Positions 35,440 through 44,997 of a DNA stretch of 64,000 bases are shown piece by piece. The first letter of the stretch is position 1. Every line of letters begins with the position of its first letter. Source of the stretch: Flavobacteriaceae bacterium (GTDB lineage: Bacteria; Bacteroidota; Bacteroidia; Flavobacteriales; Flavobacteriaceae). The stretch covers positions 62,001 through 126,000 of the forward strand of contig JALWTD010000018.1 of the NCBI GenBank assembly GCA_027082925.1, written 5' to 3'. The translations under genes and the position numbers were made by a program. The notes beneath the pieces are model-generated. The model saw only the letters and a program-made list of their open reading frames with translations. It did not search any database and was not told the origin of the DNA.

Positions 35440-36214
35440 AATATTAAAATATAGTTTTTACGATTTAATGCGTAGCCGTTGGAGCTATGTGTATTTTATT
35501 TTTTATTTATTGCTAGGATTTGTATTGCTATTTTTAAATAATAATGTGTCAAAAGCGGTGATAACACTAATGAATATTATTATTGTTTTAACACCTTTAA
35601 TAGGAACAATTTTTGGCGTTATGTATTATTATAATTCCAAAGAGTTTACAGAGTTATTACTAGCTCAGCCTATACCTAGAAATAAAATTTTTATGGGTCA
35701 GTATGTAGGTATCTCACTATCGTTAACATTAAGTTTAGTTTTAGGATTAGGAATACCTTTTGTACTGTATGGTTTATTTAGGTCTGCCTCAATTTTTGAT
35801 TTTAGTTTGCTGTTGGTAGTAGGCTCATTTTTAAATTTTATTTTTGTGGCACTTTCATACAACATTGCACTTTCTACCGAAAATAAAATAAAGGGATTTG
35901 GTTATGCTATTCTAATGTGGCTCCTTTTAGCTGTAGTTTACGATGGTGTTTTTTTAATATCGCTTATATTTTTTAATGACTACCCGCTTGATAAATTTTC
36001 GCTTATTGCTACAATGTTTAATCCGATAGATTTATCGCGAATACTTATTTTACTTAAATTAGATATTTCGGCATTACTAGGATATACAGGAGCTGTTTTT
36101 AGAAAATTCTTCGGAACAAATTTTGGAATGGTATTTTCGATGTCAGTTCTGGTATTTTGGGTTATTATTCCTGTTTTTAGGATGAATAGAAAATTGAGAA
36201 AAAAAGACTTTTAG
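35432..36214 (+). CDS. nosY: NosY ABC transporter permease
   Basis: A 260-residue permease with six transmembrane helices. YSFYDLMRSRWSYVYFIFY at the N-terminus, TPLIGTIFGVMYYYNSKEFTELLLAQPIPR and the C-terminal FRMNRKLRKKDF match NosY. It is the last gene of the cluster and is followed by a strong terminator. Confidence 0.94.
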   Translation: MLKILKYSFYDLMRSRWSYVYFIFYLLLGFVLLFLNNNVSKAVITLMNIIIVLTPLIGTIFGVMYYYNSKEFTELLLAQPIPRNKIFMGQYVGISLSLTLSLVLGLGIPFVLYGLFRSASIFDFSLLLVVGSFLNFIFVALSYNIALSTENKIKGFGYAILMWLLLAVVYDGVFLISLIFFNDYPLDKFSLIATMFNPIDLSRILILLKLDISALLGYTGAVFRKFFGTNFGMVFSMSVLVFWVIIPVFRMNRKLRKKDF

Positions 36215-36220
36215 AAATAA

Positions 36221-36250
36221 AAAAAGCCTCAACATTTGTTGAGGCTTTTT
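36221..36250. terminator. Bidirectional terminator after nosY
   Basis: A 14-bp perfect stem, AAAAAGCCTCAACA with TGTTGAGGCTTTTT, with a 2-base loop. It is flanked by A and T runs, and abuts the stop codon of the convergent dehydrogenase gene. Confidence 0.9.
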
Positions 36251-37207
36251 TTATAATTCTTCATATTTATTGTGTAGACTGTTTAGCATGTTCTCAGACA
36301 TTTTTTTAAGGTCAAAATGATGTTTCCAGCCCCAATCTTCTCTTGCTCTAGAATCGTCGATGCTTCTTGGCCAACTTTCAGCAATACGCTGTCTAAAATC
36401 GGTATTGTAAGAAATTTCAAATTCGGGTAAAAAAGTTTTAATCTCGGCAGCAATTTCTTCCGGAGTAAAACTCATAGCTGCTAAATTATAAGAAGACCGA
36501 ATTTTAATATTTTCAGATTTTGCTTCCATGATTTTTATGGTAGCACTAATAGCATCATCCATATACATCATTGGCAATTTAGTGTTTTTGTTTAAAAACG
36601 AATTGTACTTTCCAATAAGCAATGCATTGTGATAAATTTCTACAGCATAATCTGTAGTACCTCCGCCTGGATTTGTTTTCCAGCTAATAATTCCGGGATA
36701 TCTAATACTCCTAACATCTACACCGTATTTATTAAAGTAATATTCACACCATCGTTCCCCGGCAAGCTTGCTAATACCGTACACAGTGGTAGGCTCCATA
36801 ACGGTTTCTTGAGGAGTGTTTTCTTTAGGTGTTGTAGGTCCAAATACAGCTATTGAGCTTGGCCAAAATAATTTTTTAATAGCACCTTCTTTTGCTAAAT
36901 TTAAGACATTAAATAACGAATTCATATTTAGTTCCCAGGCTTTATCAGGAAACTTTTCTCCTGTTGCAGATAGCATTGCTGCCATTAAGTACACCTCTGT
37001 AACCTTGTACGTTTCTAACACGTTTTTAATGCTATCATATTCCATAGCATTTACAAATTCAAAAGGTCCAGACTGCATTAACTCATCACTTCCTTCTCTA
37101 ATATCTGAAGCTATAACAGCGTTTTTACCGTATAATTCACGAAGTTTTAGGGTGAGTTCTGTTCCTATTTGCCCACAAGCGCCAATTATTAATATGCTTT
37201 TATTCAT
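36251..37207 (-). CDS. tdh: L-threonine 3-dehydrogenase of the SDR (epimerase-like) type
   Basis: A 318-residue extended SDR. The NAD motif GACGQIGTEL starts near residue 8, the active-site Ser-Thr/Tyr-x3-Lys is in FWPSSIAVFG and TTVYGISKLAGERW, and the substrate-loop motif is RYPGIISWKTNPGGGTTDYAVEIYH. The PGGGTTDY loop is characteristic of the flavobacterial threonine dehydrogenases, which resemble UDP-galactose epimerases. It oxidises threonine to 2-amino-3-oxobutyrate with NAD. A generic epimerase role is less likely. Confidence 0.88.
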   Translation of the reverse strand: MNKSILIIGACGQIGTELTLKLRELYGKNAVIASDIREGSDELMQSGPFEFVNAMEYDSIKNVLETYKVTEVYLMAAMLSATGEKFPDKAWELNMNSLFNVLNLAKEGAIKKLFWPSSIAVFGPTTPKENTPQETVMEPTTVYGISKLAGERWCEYYFNKYGVDVRSIRYPGIISWKTNPGGGTTDYAVEIYHNALLIGKYNSFLNKNTKLPMMYMDDAISATIKIMEAKSENIKIRSSYNLAAMSFTPEEIAAEIKTFLPEFEISYNTDFRQRIAESWPRSIDDSRAREDWGWKHHFDLKKMSENMLNSLHNKYEEL

Positions 37208-37300
37208 TATCTCTTAGGTAAACCGAATTATTTTGATGTCAAAGATACTTAAAATTCAAAAATCACTACATTTTAAAGCTCTTAATTATTTTAATTTTTG

Positions 37301-37330
37301 TACAATGCATTGTATTAATTAGTATTTTTG
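37301..37330 (+). promoter_or_regulatory. Palindrome overlapping promoter of the lipoprotein pair
   Basis: TACAATGCATTGTA at 37301-37314 is a perfect 14-base palindrome. TATTTTTG at 37323-37330 is an exact TAnnTTTG -7 element. The palindrome occupies the -33 region, which is the usual place for a repressor site. The regulator is unknown. Confidence 0.45.
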
Positions 37331-37349
37331 AATGGAATAATTTTTTGAA

Positions 37350-38024
37350 ATGAAATATTTATACCGTCTTTTTATAGTTGTGTTTTTAGTGGGAGTTTCT
37401 TGTGGTAAAACAAAATCGTCACAAAAAACACCTCAACAATCAGATTCTTTAAAAGAGGAATCTTACCAAATTAAAAATACCATTGCAGAAACTTTACTTC
37501 CGGAAGCACGAAAAGCAGTTGAAGATTGGAAGGAATACCAAGAAGTAGATAAGTTTTTGTTACGGTACTATAATATCTCTGTAAATGAAGCTCTAAATAA
37601 TGCACAAGAACTTTCTGTTTTAGCAAAGCAAATGAAAGATTCTATTAGGGTGCCTGAACTCACACAGCCAAGTGTGGTTGCAAGATTAAACGTTTTATAC
37701 AATGAAACCTTACGACTTGCAGATATGGAACAAATTAGTGCAATTACACCTAATGAGGTTAAAGAAGAAGTTTTTAATATTTTAGAAATATTTTCAGCAT
37801 TAAACGCAAAAATTAATACGATTTACAAATCATCAGCTTTAAAAGCTTCTTTAGGAATAGATACAGTATTTCCCGCTCAAGAAGAAGGGATAGAAAAAAA
37901 AGAGATTAAAAAAGAGGATTCTAAGTTTAAAAAATCGATACCTCCTATTTCTAAAAAAATAGGAAAGCCCGAATTTAAAAAACTAACTAGAACAAGAAAA
38001 CGACCTGTCAAAAAATTAAACTAA
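37350..38024 (+). CDS. Hypothetical lipoprotein
   Basis: A 224-residue protein with lipoprotein signal VFLVGVSCGK (Cys 18). The mature part is mostly helical and highly charged, with a basic tail rich in Lys and Arg (TRKRPVKK). No family is recognised. Its stop is directly followed by the ATG of the next lipoprotein gene, so both are cotranscribed. Confidence 0.65.
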   Translation: MKYLYRLFIVVFLVGVSCGKTKSSQKTPQQSDSLKEESYQIKNTIAETLLPEARKAVEDWKEYQEVDKFLLRYYNISVNEALNNAQELSVLAKQMKDSIRVPELTQPSVVARLNVLYNETLRLADMEQISAITPNEVKEEVFNILEIFSALNAKINTIYKSSALKASLGIDTVFPAQEEGIEKKEIKKEDSKFKKSIPPISKKIGKPEFKKLTRTRKRPVKKLN

Positions 38025-38540
38025 ATGAAAAAAGTAGCTTATTTTATAGTATTTATAACCTTATATTCATGTTGTACAAATACACCTTCTGACGTAGATA
38101 AGGCCGTTGAAAAGGAGCGTATTAATAAAGTACTTAACCAGTGGCACAAAAGCGCCTCTGAGGCAGATTTTGACGCATACTTTGATGCGATGTCAACCAC
38201 AAGTGTATTTATTGGAACCGATGCATCTGAAAATTGGAATAACACAGCTTTTAAAAAATTTAGTAAACCGTATTTTGATAGAGGAAAAGCTTGGAGTTTT
38301 AAAACAATAGAACGTACTATATATCTTAATGATGAGGGCGATTTCGCTTGGTTTGACGAGCTTTTAGATACCCATATGGGTATTTGTAGAGGTTCTGGAG
38401 TTCTTAAAAAAGATACTGAATGGAAAATAGAGCACTATGTACTCTCATTAACAATACCTAATGAGGTAATTGATGAGGTGAAAAAAATTACTAAAAAAAG
38501 AGACTCTATTTTTTTAGCAAAAAAGTTACTTAGGAATTAA
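38025..38540 (+). CDS. SnoaL-like / NTF2-fold lipoprotein
   Basis: A 171-residue protein with a lipoprotein signal (ITLYSCC, Cys 16 or 17). About residues 30-155 form an NTF2-like cone: INKVLNQWHKSASEADFDAYFDAMSTTSVFIGTDASE, FAWFDELLDTHMG, CRGSGVLKKDTEWKIEHYVLS. This is the SnoaL_3/DUF4440 group, with small ligand-binding or enzymatic pockets of diverse function. It overlaps the end of recX by 15 bases. Confidence 0.75.
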   Translation: MKKVAYFIVFITLYSCCTNTPSDVDKAVEKERINKVLNQWHKSASEADFDAYFDAMSTTSVFIGTDASENWNNTAFKKFSKPYFDRGKAWSFKTIERTIYLNDEGDFAWFDELLDTHMGICRGSGVLKKDTEWKIEHYVLSLTIPNEVIDEVKKITKKRDSIFLAKKLLRN

Positions 38541-39002
38541 AGCAGCTACTGTTTGATAAACTAGATTAGACTCAAAGCCTCTTGAGATGAGATAGTTTGA
38601 AAGTTTTTGGCTTTTTTTATAAGGATTAGACTCTCTAATTAAAGCACATTTTTTAGTGGCTACTATTTTTAAAGTTTCCAGATATTCGTCTTCTTTAATT
38701 TCTTTTAAGGCTGTTTTTATATTGTATAAAGAAACTCTTCGTTTTTTTAATTCGTTTGTTATTTTAATTCTTCCCCATTTTTTGATATTGAATTTTCCGC
38801 TAACAAAACTTTTTGCAAAACGTTCTTCGTTTAAAAAATCATGTTGAATCAAGTGAATAATAATCAACTCCTTAGCCTCTGGTATCATATTGAGTTCGGC
38901 CAACTTTTTTTCAATTTCGGAATGACTTCTTTCTTGATAGGCACAAAAATGCTCTAATGCTTTTGTAGCCTCTTCAACAGTGTATGATTTTTGTGTTTTC
39001 AT
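38526..39002 (-). CDS. recX: Regulatory protein RecX
   Basis: A 158-residue all-helical protein of three RecX repeats: YTVEEATKALEHFCAYQERSHSEIEKKL, FLNEERFAKSFVSGKFNIKKWGRIKITNELKKR and the C-terminal KLSNYLISRGFESNLVYQ. It modulates RecA filaments. recA is not adjacent here, as is common in this group. It follows the efflux operon terminator. Confidence 0.9.
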   Translation of the reverse strand: MKTQKSYTVEEATKALEHFCAYQERSHSEIEKKLAELNMIPEAKELIIIHLIQHDFLNEERFAKSFVSGKFNIKKWGRIKITNELKKRRVSLYNIKTALKEIKEDEYLETLKIVATKKCALIRESNPYKKSQKLSNYLISRGFESNLVYQTVAALIPK

Positions 39003-39014
39003 TTTTAAAATGTA

Positions 39015-39041
39015 AAGGAGTGATTTTTTAAATCACTCCTT
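39015..39041. terminator. Terminator at the end of the efflux operon
   Basis: A 12-bp perfect stem, AAGGAGTGATTT with AAATCACTCCTT, with a 3-base loop, between the RND gene and recX on the minus strand. The minus-strand tail is TACATTTT, the plus-strand tail ATTTATTTTT. Confidence 0.75.
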
Positions 39042-39049
39042 ATTTATTT

Positions 39050-42000
39050 TTATTGTTTTCGATTTAGTCTTAATTTTAAATTATTAAGCATAGAAAACAT
39101 TACAGGTACTATAATTAAGGTTAAAAAAGTAGCAAAAGTTAATCCGAATATAATTGTCCAAGACATTGGTCCCCAAAAGGCAACATTTTCTCCTCCAATA
39201 TAAAATTGCGGATTAAACTCTGTAAAAAGTGTCATAAAATTAATATTAATACCAATGGCTAGCGGTAGCAATCCTAAAATGGTTGTAATGGCTGTTAAGA
39301 GTACAGGTCTTAATCTTGTTTTTCCGCCTTCTACAATACTCTCGTAGATAAGGTCTTTTGTTAACACGCCTTCTTCTAAATTTTGCTCAAGTCTTTTTCG
39401 TTTCATTATAAGGTTTGTATAATCAATAAGCACAATGGCGTTATTTACCACAATACCAGCCAACGATATAATACCAATCATAGTCATAATAATGATAAAC
39501 TCCATTCTAAAAACAATTAATCCAATAAGTACACCAATTAAACTGAGGAGTACAGATAATGAAATAATAATAGGAGTAGAGGTAGAATTAAATTGACCTA
39601 CCAATATTAAGAAAATTAAAAACACAGCAATTAGTAAGGCTTTGCTTAAAAAGGCCATTTCTTCGGCTTGTTTTTCTTGTTCTCCTGTAAACGAAATAGA
39701 AACGTTTTTTGGCAAGTCATACTTTTCCAAAAGTTTTCTAATTTGGTCGTTTACTTCGGTAGCGTTGTAATTTTCAAGAACGTTAGAAAAGATGGTAATT
39801 ACTCGGTTTAAATCTTTTCGTTTTACAGCACTAAAAGTAGACGAAACTTCAGAATGTGCAACCGATGAAATAGGTACTTGAACTATTTGTCCGTTTGTTG
39901 GATTTCTAAATGTTATTTTTTGATTAATTAGTGCTTCTTTATTGTAACGATACTTATCCATTAAACGAATATTAATAGGATAATCATCTTCTCCATCTTT
40001 AAAAGTAGATACTTCTTTTCCGTATAGCGAAGTTCTAATTGCATCGGCAATTTGTCCGGTTGAAATATTTAGCCTTCTCGCTTTTTGCCGGTCAATAATA
40101 ATAGGTAATTCCGGTTTTCCTTGTTCTACATCAAGCTTTAAATCTTCAATTCCTAAAATACCTGAGTTATTGATGTACTGTTTAATGTCAGAAGCTGTTG
40201 CTAAAAGAAGTTTATAGTCGTCTCCGGCAACTTCAATATTAATAGGAGCTCCTGTTGGAGGACCTTCTTTTGGTCTGTCAACAGTAATGTTTACTCCAGG
40301 AAAGTTATGTAAAAGGTTTCTAATATCAATTAAAATATCGTTTGTATCAACACCTCTTCGTTCCATAAATTTTACAAAATCTATGGTAATTCTGGCTTTA
40401 TTTGGAGTTGTTCCTCCTTGTTCTTTTCGGTTTGGGTCACTAGTACCTTCACCTACTTGGCCTATGATAGATGTAATTAAAAAGTTTTCGCCATTAACTT
40501 CGTATTTTTTAAGATAGTTTTGAATTTTAGCTTCAATTTCTTTTGAAAGTTCATTAGTAACTTTAATGTCGGTTCCAATAGGATACTCTAAATAAACGTA
40601 TACTTGTTTTGGAGGTGTTTCAGGGAATAGTAATACTTTTGGAGGGAAATTTTTAAATAGAAAAATAGATAAAATAAGGAGTCCAAAAGTACCTAAGAAA
40701 AATGCTCTGGTTCTTTTACCGTGTAAAGCATATTTTAGAATTTTTTCGTACCCGGCTTCTAAACGAGGTAAAAAAGTGTTTTGAAACCAATTGGTAGCCG
40801 GAGTTAGTAGTGTTGTGTTTGCCACTCTTAAAATTCCGGTTAAAACAAGTAATAACCCAAATGCATTTAGTCCTTTTTTGTTTAAAGTGAGTCCGGCAAT
40901 AATCAAAATAACTCCAATACTAAAAGTAGCGGCACTTTTAATAAGCAGTTTTTTAAAGTTTACTTCATCTTCTTTAATTTTCATGTATACAGAGGTTAGC
41001 ATTGGGTTAATTACCAATGCAACAAATAAAGAAGATGTTAAAACAATAATAAGGGTAACAGGTAAAAACCGCATAAACTCTCCCATAATTCCAGGCCAAA
41101 AAGCAAGTGGTAAAAATGCCGCAAGTGTTGTGGCGGTTGAAGCAATAATTGGCATAGCAACTTCACCTACGCCGTATTTTGCAGCATCCATTTTAGAGTA
41201 CCCTTCATCTAGTAATCGGTACACGTTTTCAACAACAACAATTCCATTATCAACAAGCATTCCTAAGGCAATTACAAGCGAAAATAACACCATCATATTA
41301 AGTGTTACTCCAAAGGCATTTAATAAAATAAATGAGATAAACATAGATAACGGAATGGCAATACCTACAAAAAGGGCATTTCTAATTCCTAAGAAAAAGA
41401 GTAAAACCAATACAACTAAAATAACACCTAGTATAATACTGTTTTCTAAATCGGCAACCATAGACTTGGTGTCGTTGGTCATATCATTTGTTTTGGAAAT
41501 ATGTAAATTTGAAGGAAAGTAATCTTTTTTAGCCTTCGCAATAATAGCGTCAATTTGGGTAGAAGCTTTAATTAAATTTTCACCTCCTCGTTTGGTAACA
41601 TCAAGCATTACCACAGGCTGTAAAAACTCTCTAGCATAACTTGTTTTTTCTTGTTCTTTGAAACGAACTTTTGCAATGTCTCTTAGGTAAACAATATTTC
41701 CATGTTCTTGTTTTACAATAATGTTTTCAATTTCTTTGGCCGATTTAAATTCTCCAATAACCCGAACATTTCTTCTAAGACCATTTTCTAATAAACTACC
41801 TCCGGAAACAGTTAGGTTTTCGTTTTTTATTGCCATAGCAATATCGGAGAAGCTTATTTTTGAAACTTCCATTTTATAGAGGTCAACGCTTATTTCAATC
41901 TCTTTATCTTGAATTCCTCTGATGTCAACTTTTGAAATTTCAGGAACTTTTTCAATTTCATCTTCTAAATATTCGCCATATTCTTTAAGCTGATCCATTG

Positions 42001-42475
42001 AAAAATCTCCCGATAAGTTAATGTTCATAATTGGCATAAACTCGGCAAAATTTAATTCTTGCACGTTGGGGTCTGCCGGTAAATCTTTTGGGAAATCTTT
42101 ATCTGCTTTTGCAGCATCAACTTTATCTTTAACTTTCCGAAGTGCTTCAGTAGGAGTTATGCTAAAGTCAAATTTTACTCTAATAGAAGAAAACCCTTCA
42201 ATAGATGTTGAAATAATTTCATCAACACCAGAGATTGCGTTAATTTCTTTTTCTAAAGGACGAGTTATTAATTTTTCTATGTCAATTGCAGAGTTTCCGG
42301 GATAAGGTGTGGCAACAAATATTTCAGGCACAACTATTTCTGGAAAAGCTTCTCTAGGCATGCTTCTGTACGAAAGAATACCGGCAATAAAAATCATTGC
42401 AATGAGCACAAACACAGTCATTTTGTTGTTAATGGCCCATGTTGATAATTTGAATTCTTTTAAGACTTTATTCAT
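39050..42475 (-). CDS. RND efflux pump, HAE1/AcrB type, inner-membrane component
   Basis: A 1141-residue transporter. The first periplasmic half opens with SYRSMPREAFPEIVVPEIFVATPYPGNSA. The proton-relay helix 4 has LGMLVDNGIVVVENVYR, and the second half has GIVVNNAIVLIDYTN and LRPVLLTAITTILGLLPLA. About 90 residues longer than AcrB, because of two extra hydrophobic segments near residues 525-560 between helices 6 and 7. It pumps drugs, metals or other solutes out with proton influx, with the MFP and TolC proteins encoded upstream in the same operon. Confidence 0.94.
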   Translation of the reverse strand: MNKVLKEFKLSTWAINNKMTVFVLIAMIFIAGILSYRSMPREAFPEIVVPEIFVATPYPGNSAIDIEKLITRPLEKEINAISGVDEIISTSIEGFSSIRVKFDFSITPTEALRKVKDKVDAAKADKDFPKDLPADPNVQELNFAEFMPIMNINLSGDFSMDQLKEYGEYLEDEIEKVPEISKVDIRGIQDKEIEISVDLYKMEVSKISFSDIAMAIKNENLTVSGGSLLENGLRRNVRVIGEFKSAKEIENIIVKQEHGNIVYLRDIAKVRFKEQEKTSYAREFLQPVVMLDVTKRGGENLIKASTQIDAIIAKAKKDYFPSNLHISKTNDMTNDTKSMVADLENSIILGVILVVLVLLFFLGIRNALFVGIAIPLSMFISFILLNAFGVTLNMMVLFSLVIALGMLVDNGIVVVENVYRLLDEGYSKMDAAKYGVGEVAMPIIASTATTLAAFLPLAFWPGIMGEFMRFLPVTLIIVLTSSLFVALVINPMLTSVYMKIKEDEVNFKKLLIKSAATFSIGVILIIAGLTLNKKGLNAFGLLLVLTGILRVANTTLLTPATNWFQNTFLPRLEAGYEKILKYALHGKRTRAFFLGTFGLLILSIFLFKNFPPKVLLFPETPPKQVYVYLEYPIGTDIKVTNELSKEIEAKIQNYLKKYEVNGENFLITSIIGQVGEGTSDPNRKEQGGTTPNKARITIDFVKFMERRGVDTNDILIDIRNLLHNFPGVNITVDRPKEGPPTGAPINIEVAGDDYKLLLATASDIKQYINNSGILGIEDLKLDVEQGKPELPIIIDRQKARRLNISTGQIADAIRTSLYGKEVSTFKDGEDDYPINIRLMDKYRYNKEALINQKITFRNPTNGQIVQVPISSVAHSEVSSTFSAVKRKDLNRVITIFSNVLENYNATEVNDQIRKLLEKYDLPKNVSISFTGEQEKQAEEMAFLSKALLIAVFLIFLILVGQFNSTSTPIIISLSVLLSLIGVLIGLIVFRMEFIIIMTMIGIISLAGIVVNNAIVLIDYTNLIMKRKRLEQNLEEGVLTKDLIYESIVEGGKTRLRPVLLTAITTILGLLPLAIGININFMTLFTEFNPQFYIGGENVAFWGPMSWTIIFGLTFATFLTLIIVPVMFSMLNNLKLRLNRKQ

Positions 42476-42507
42476 TTTTTGAAGTTGTAAAGTTTACGTA
42501 AGGTTTA

Positions 42508-43638
42508 TTAGTTATTAATTTTAACAACATCTCCGGCTTTTACAAGTCGAGCTCCTTTGTTAACTAATGTGTCATTTTCAGTTAAACCACTGTCAATATA
42601 AGTTTCGTTATTGTACTCCTTTTTAATGTGTATTATTGTTTTTACTACGGTACTTTTATTATCTAAGTTTTTAATAGTAAAAACATAATTATCTCCTTTT
42701 TGATCTTGCTGAATAAGTTTTGATGGAATGATAATTCCATTTTCTTGAAAATCTAAAATTTTTAAATCGGCTAACAAGTTTGGTTTTATGCTGTGGTCTT
42801 TATTTGAAATATTTGTGCGTATTTTAAAACTTCTATTGTTAGGGTTAATATAGTTTCCTATTTGAGCAATAGAGGTATTTACTTTTTTGTTTATAGATGG
42901 GAAAGATACTACGAGTTCAGTTCCTTTACTAAGTACAGGTAAGTACGTTTCTGTTACATCGGCTTCAACATATACTTTTTCTAAGTTTAACAGTCTAACA
43001 ATAGGGAACTGTGGACTAGTAAGTTCTCCCTTTTTAGGAAAAATTTCATCTACAACACCGCTAAAAGGTGCAATTATCTTCATTTTTTTTGCCTGAGTTT
43101 TAAGAGTAGCTAAGCTGTTCTCTAGTCCTTCTTTTTGAGCTTTGGCTTGTAAATATTGCATTTCAGAGCCTATTTTTTTATCCCAAAGTCGTTTCTGTCT
43201 TTCAAACGTTGTTTTAGCTAAACTTAGCTGAGTGCTAAGTTCGTTTATTTTGTTTTTTATACTACTATCGTCAAGTTGTACTAAAATTTGTCCTTCTTTT
43301 ACTTTTTGTCCTTCTTTTACAAAAATAGATTTTACAGTTCCTCCAAGTTCAGGGTGTATTTCAATGTTTTTGTCAGACTGAACAACACCTTGAATTTCAA
43401 CAAAATGTTTGAACAATCCTTTTTTTACAGGAAGTGTTGTAACTATTAAATGCTTTTTTGTGGTATCTAGTTTTGAAATTTGAGCTTCAATAATTTTTAA
43501 CGTATTATTTAAACTGTCTATTTTATTTGTAATAGCAGTTTTTTGTTTGTTTAACTCGGTTAACGAATTATTTTCCTCTTTTTTATCACAAGAGGTTATA
43601 AAAATAGCTATTGACAGAAGGAATATTATTTTTTTCAT
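42508..43638 (-). CDS. RND membrane-fusion (periplasmic adaptor) lipoprotein
   Basis: A 376-residue protein with lipoprotein signal FITSCDKKE (Cys 17). A coiled-coil segment lies at about residues 28-60. The biotinyl-lipoyl halves read GTVKSIFVKEGQKVKEGQILVQLDD and MKIIAPFSGVVDEIFPKKGE, with a helical hairpin between. It links the RND pump to the TolC channel. It lies 12 bases after tolC and 32 before the pump gene. Confidence 0.93.
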   Translation of the reverse strand: MKKIIFLLSIAIFITSCDKKEENNSLTELNKQKTAITNKIDSLNNTLKIIEAQISKLDTTKKHLIVTTLPVKKGLFKHFVEIQGVVQSDKNIEIHPELGGTVKSIFVKEGQKVKEGQILVQLDDSSIKNKINELSTQLSLAKTTFERQKRLWDKKIGSEMQYLQAKAQKEGLENSLATLKTQAKKMKIIAPFSGVVDEIFPKKGELTSPQFPIVRLLNLEKVYVEADVTETYLPVLSKGTELVVSFPSINKKVNTSIAQIGNYINPNNRSFKIRTNISNKDHSIKPNLLADLKILDFQENGIIIPSKLIQQDQKGDNYVFTIKNLDNKSTVVKTIIHIKKEYNNETYIDSGLTENDTLVNKGARLVKAGDVVKINN

Positions 43639-43650
43639 TTTTTATATATT

Positions 43651-44997
43651 TTAATTTTGGATAGGGATACTTAATGCTTTTAGTAAAGCTGATTTTTTAG
43701 TAATTACATTTAACATAGCCTGCAAGTATTTTTGTTGCATACTGTAAAGTTGTTCTTGTGCTTTTGATAAGTCAAAACTGGTTGAAATTCCTTCAAAAAA
43801 TTTCACCTGTTGCTTTTTTTCAATTCTTTCAGCCAGCTCTAAGTTTTGTTTAGAAGTATTGTATTCTTCTAAACTGTACTGGTAGTTTGTTTTTGCCTCT
43901 TCAAGTTGAAGGAGTAGTTTTTGTTGCGTTAATGTTAAGTCTGTTTTTGCTTTTTCTAAAGCTATTTTTGCTTGTTGTGTTCTGGCACTTCTTTCTAAAC
44001 TGCTAAAAATAGGAATGTTTAAACTTACACCTAATAATGATGAATCAAACCATTGCTGTTCTTTTTTGAAAAAATTAAACTTTTCGCCAAAGCCTGCATA
44101 GCCAAAATTTACAAAGCTACTTAATGAAGGAAGCGCTTTACTTTGCTCTAATTTTACAAGAAGCTCGTTAATTTTTGTGTTGTTTTTCGCTATTTTGTAG
44201 TCAATATGATTTTCAACATCAAGTTTAGATGAAAGCAGTTCTAAATTTATGTTTTCTTCTGCAAGTTTATCTAAAGTATCTGTAAGAATAACAGGAGTGT
44301 TAATATCTATACCTAAAGTAATGTTAAGCATTTTATATGCAATATTTTTCAGCTTTTTGGTTTTAGAAAGCTGACTTTTTATAGCTGCTTTTGTAATTTT
44401 TAATTGCTCAACACTTTCTTCTTCAGTAAACCCATTTAAATAAATTTCGGTTGTTTCCTTTAGATTTTTATCTATTGTTTTTAAGTTTTTTTCTAGTATA
44501 TGAATGTTTTCTTCGCTTAATAGTACATTTCCGTAGGCATTTACAATAGCATCTTTAATACCAAGCTCTGTTTTTACTTTTGCATTTTCTGATATTTTTA
44601 AATATGTTTTTGCAGATTGAAGTCCTACTAAATAAGAACCGTCAAATATCAATTGCGATAGAGTTACAGAAGCATTTATATTGTGTTTTGTGCCAAAAGA
44701 TACTTCTGTAAAATCTCCGGGAGATCCTCCTAAAAACTCAGATGGAATTAAAGCAACTTGTTGCTTAATCCAGTTTTGATACTCAATTTTAGCATTTACT
44801 TGAGGAAGACCAATAGTAGTAGTTTCCCACTTTTTTTTCTTTGCGGCGCTAATGTCTCTATCGGCATTTAATGCTGTATAGCTATTCTTTAATCCGTATG
44901 CAATTGCTTGCTCAAGAGATAATGAAATGTTTTTTTCTTGCCCGTAAGTAACAATGCAAATAAAAAATCCAATAATTAATAAGGTTCCTTTTTTCAT
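43651..44997 (-). CDS. TolC-family outer-membrane efflux protein
   Basis: A 448-residue exported protein with signal peptide ending in TYGQ (about residue 20). It contains two OEP repeats: SLEQAIAYGLKNSYTALNADRDISAAKKKKWE, and the C-terminal AKTDLTLTQQKLLLQLEEAKTNYQYS and FDLSKAQEQLYSMQQKYLQAMLN. These form the alpha/beta channel across periplasm and outer membrane. Its start overlaps the tetR stop by one base. Confidence 0.93.
   Translation of the reverse strand: MKKGTLLIIGFFICIVTYGQEKNISLSLEQAIAYGLKNSYTALNADRDISAAKKKKWETTTIGLPQVNAKIEYQNWIKQQVALIPSEFLGGSPGDFTEVSFGTKHNINASVTLSQLIFDGSYLVGLQSAKTYLKISENAKVKTELGIKDAIVNAYGNVLLSEENIHILEKNLKTIDKNLKETTEIYLNGFTEEESVEQLKITKAAIKSQLSKTKKLKNIAYKMLNITLGIDINTPVILTDTLDKLAEENINLELLSSKLDVENHIDYKIAKNNTKINELLVKLEQSKALPSLSSFVNFGYAGFGEKFNFFKKEQQWFDSSLLGVSLNIPIFSSLERSARTQQAKIALEKAKTDLTLTQQKLLLQLEEAKTNYQYSLEEYNTSKQNLELAERIEKKQQVKFFEGISTSFDLSKAQEQLYSMQQKYLQAMLNVITKKSALLKALSIPIQN

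Noticed and set aside
40791-41522. 243-codon plus-strand open frame opposite the RND pump gene
   Set aside because: It lies wholly antisense to a long, well conserved gene, has no start context and reads as low-complexity hydrophobic/serine-rich sequence. It is a shadow frame.
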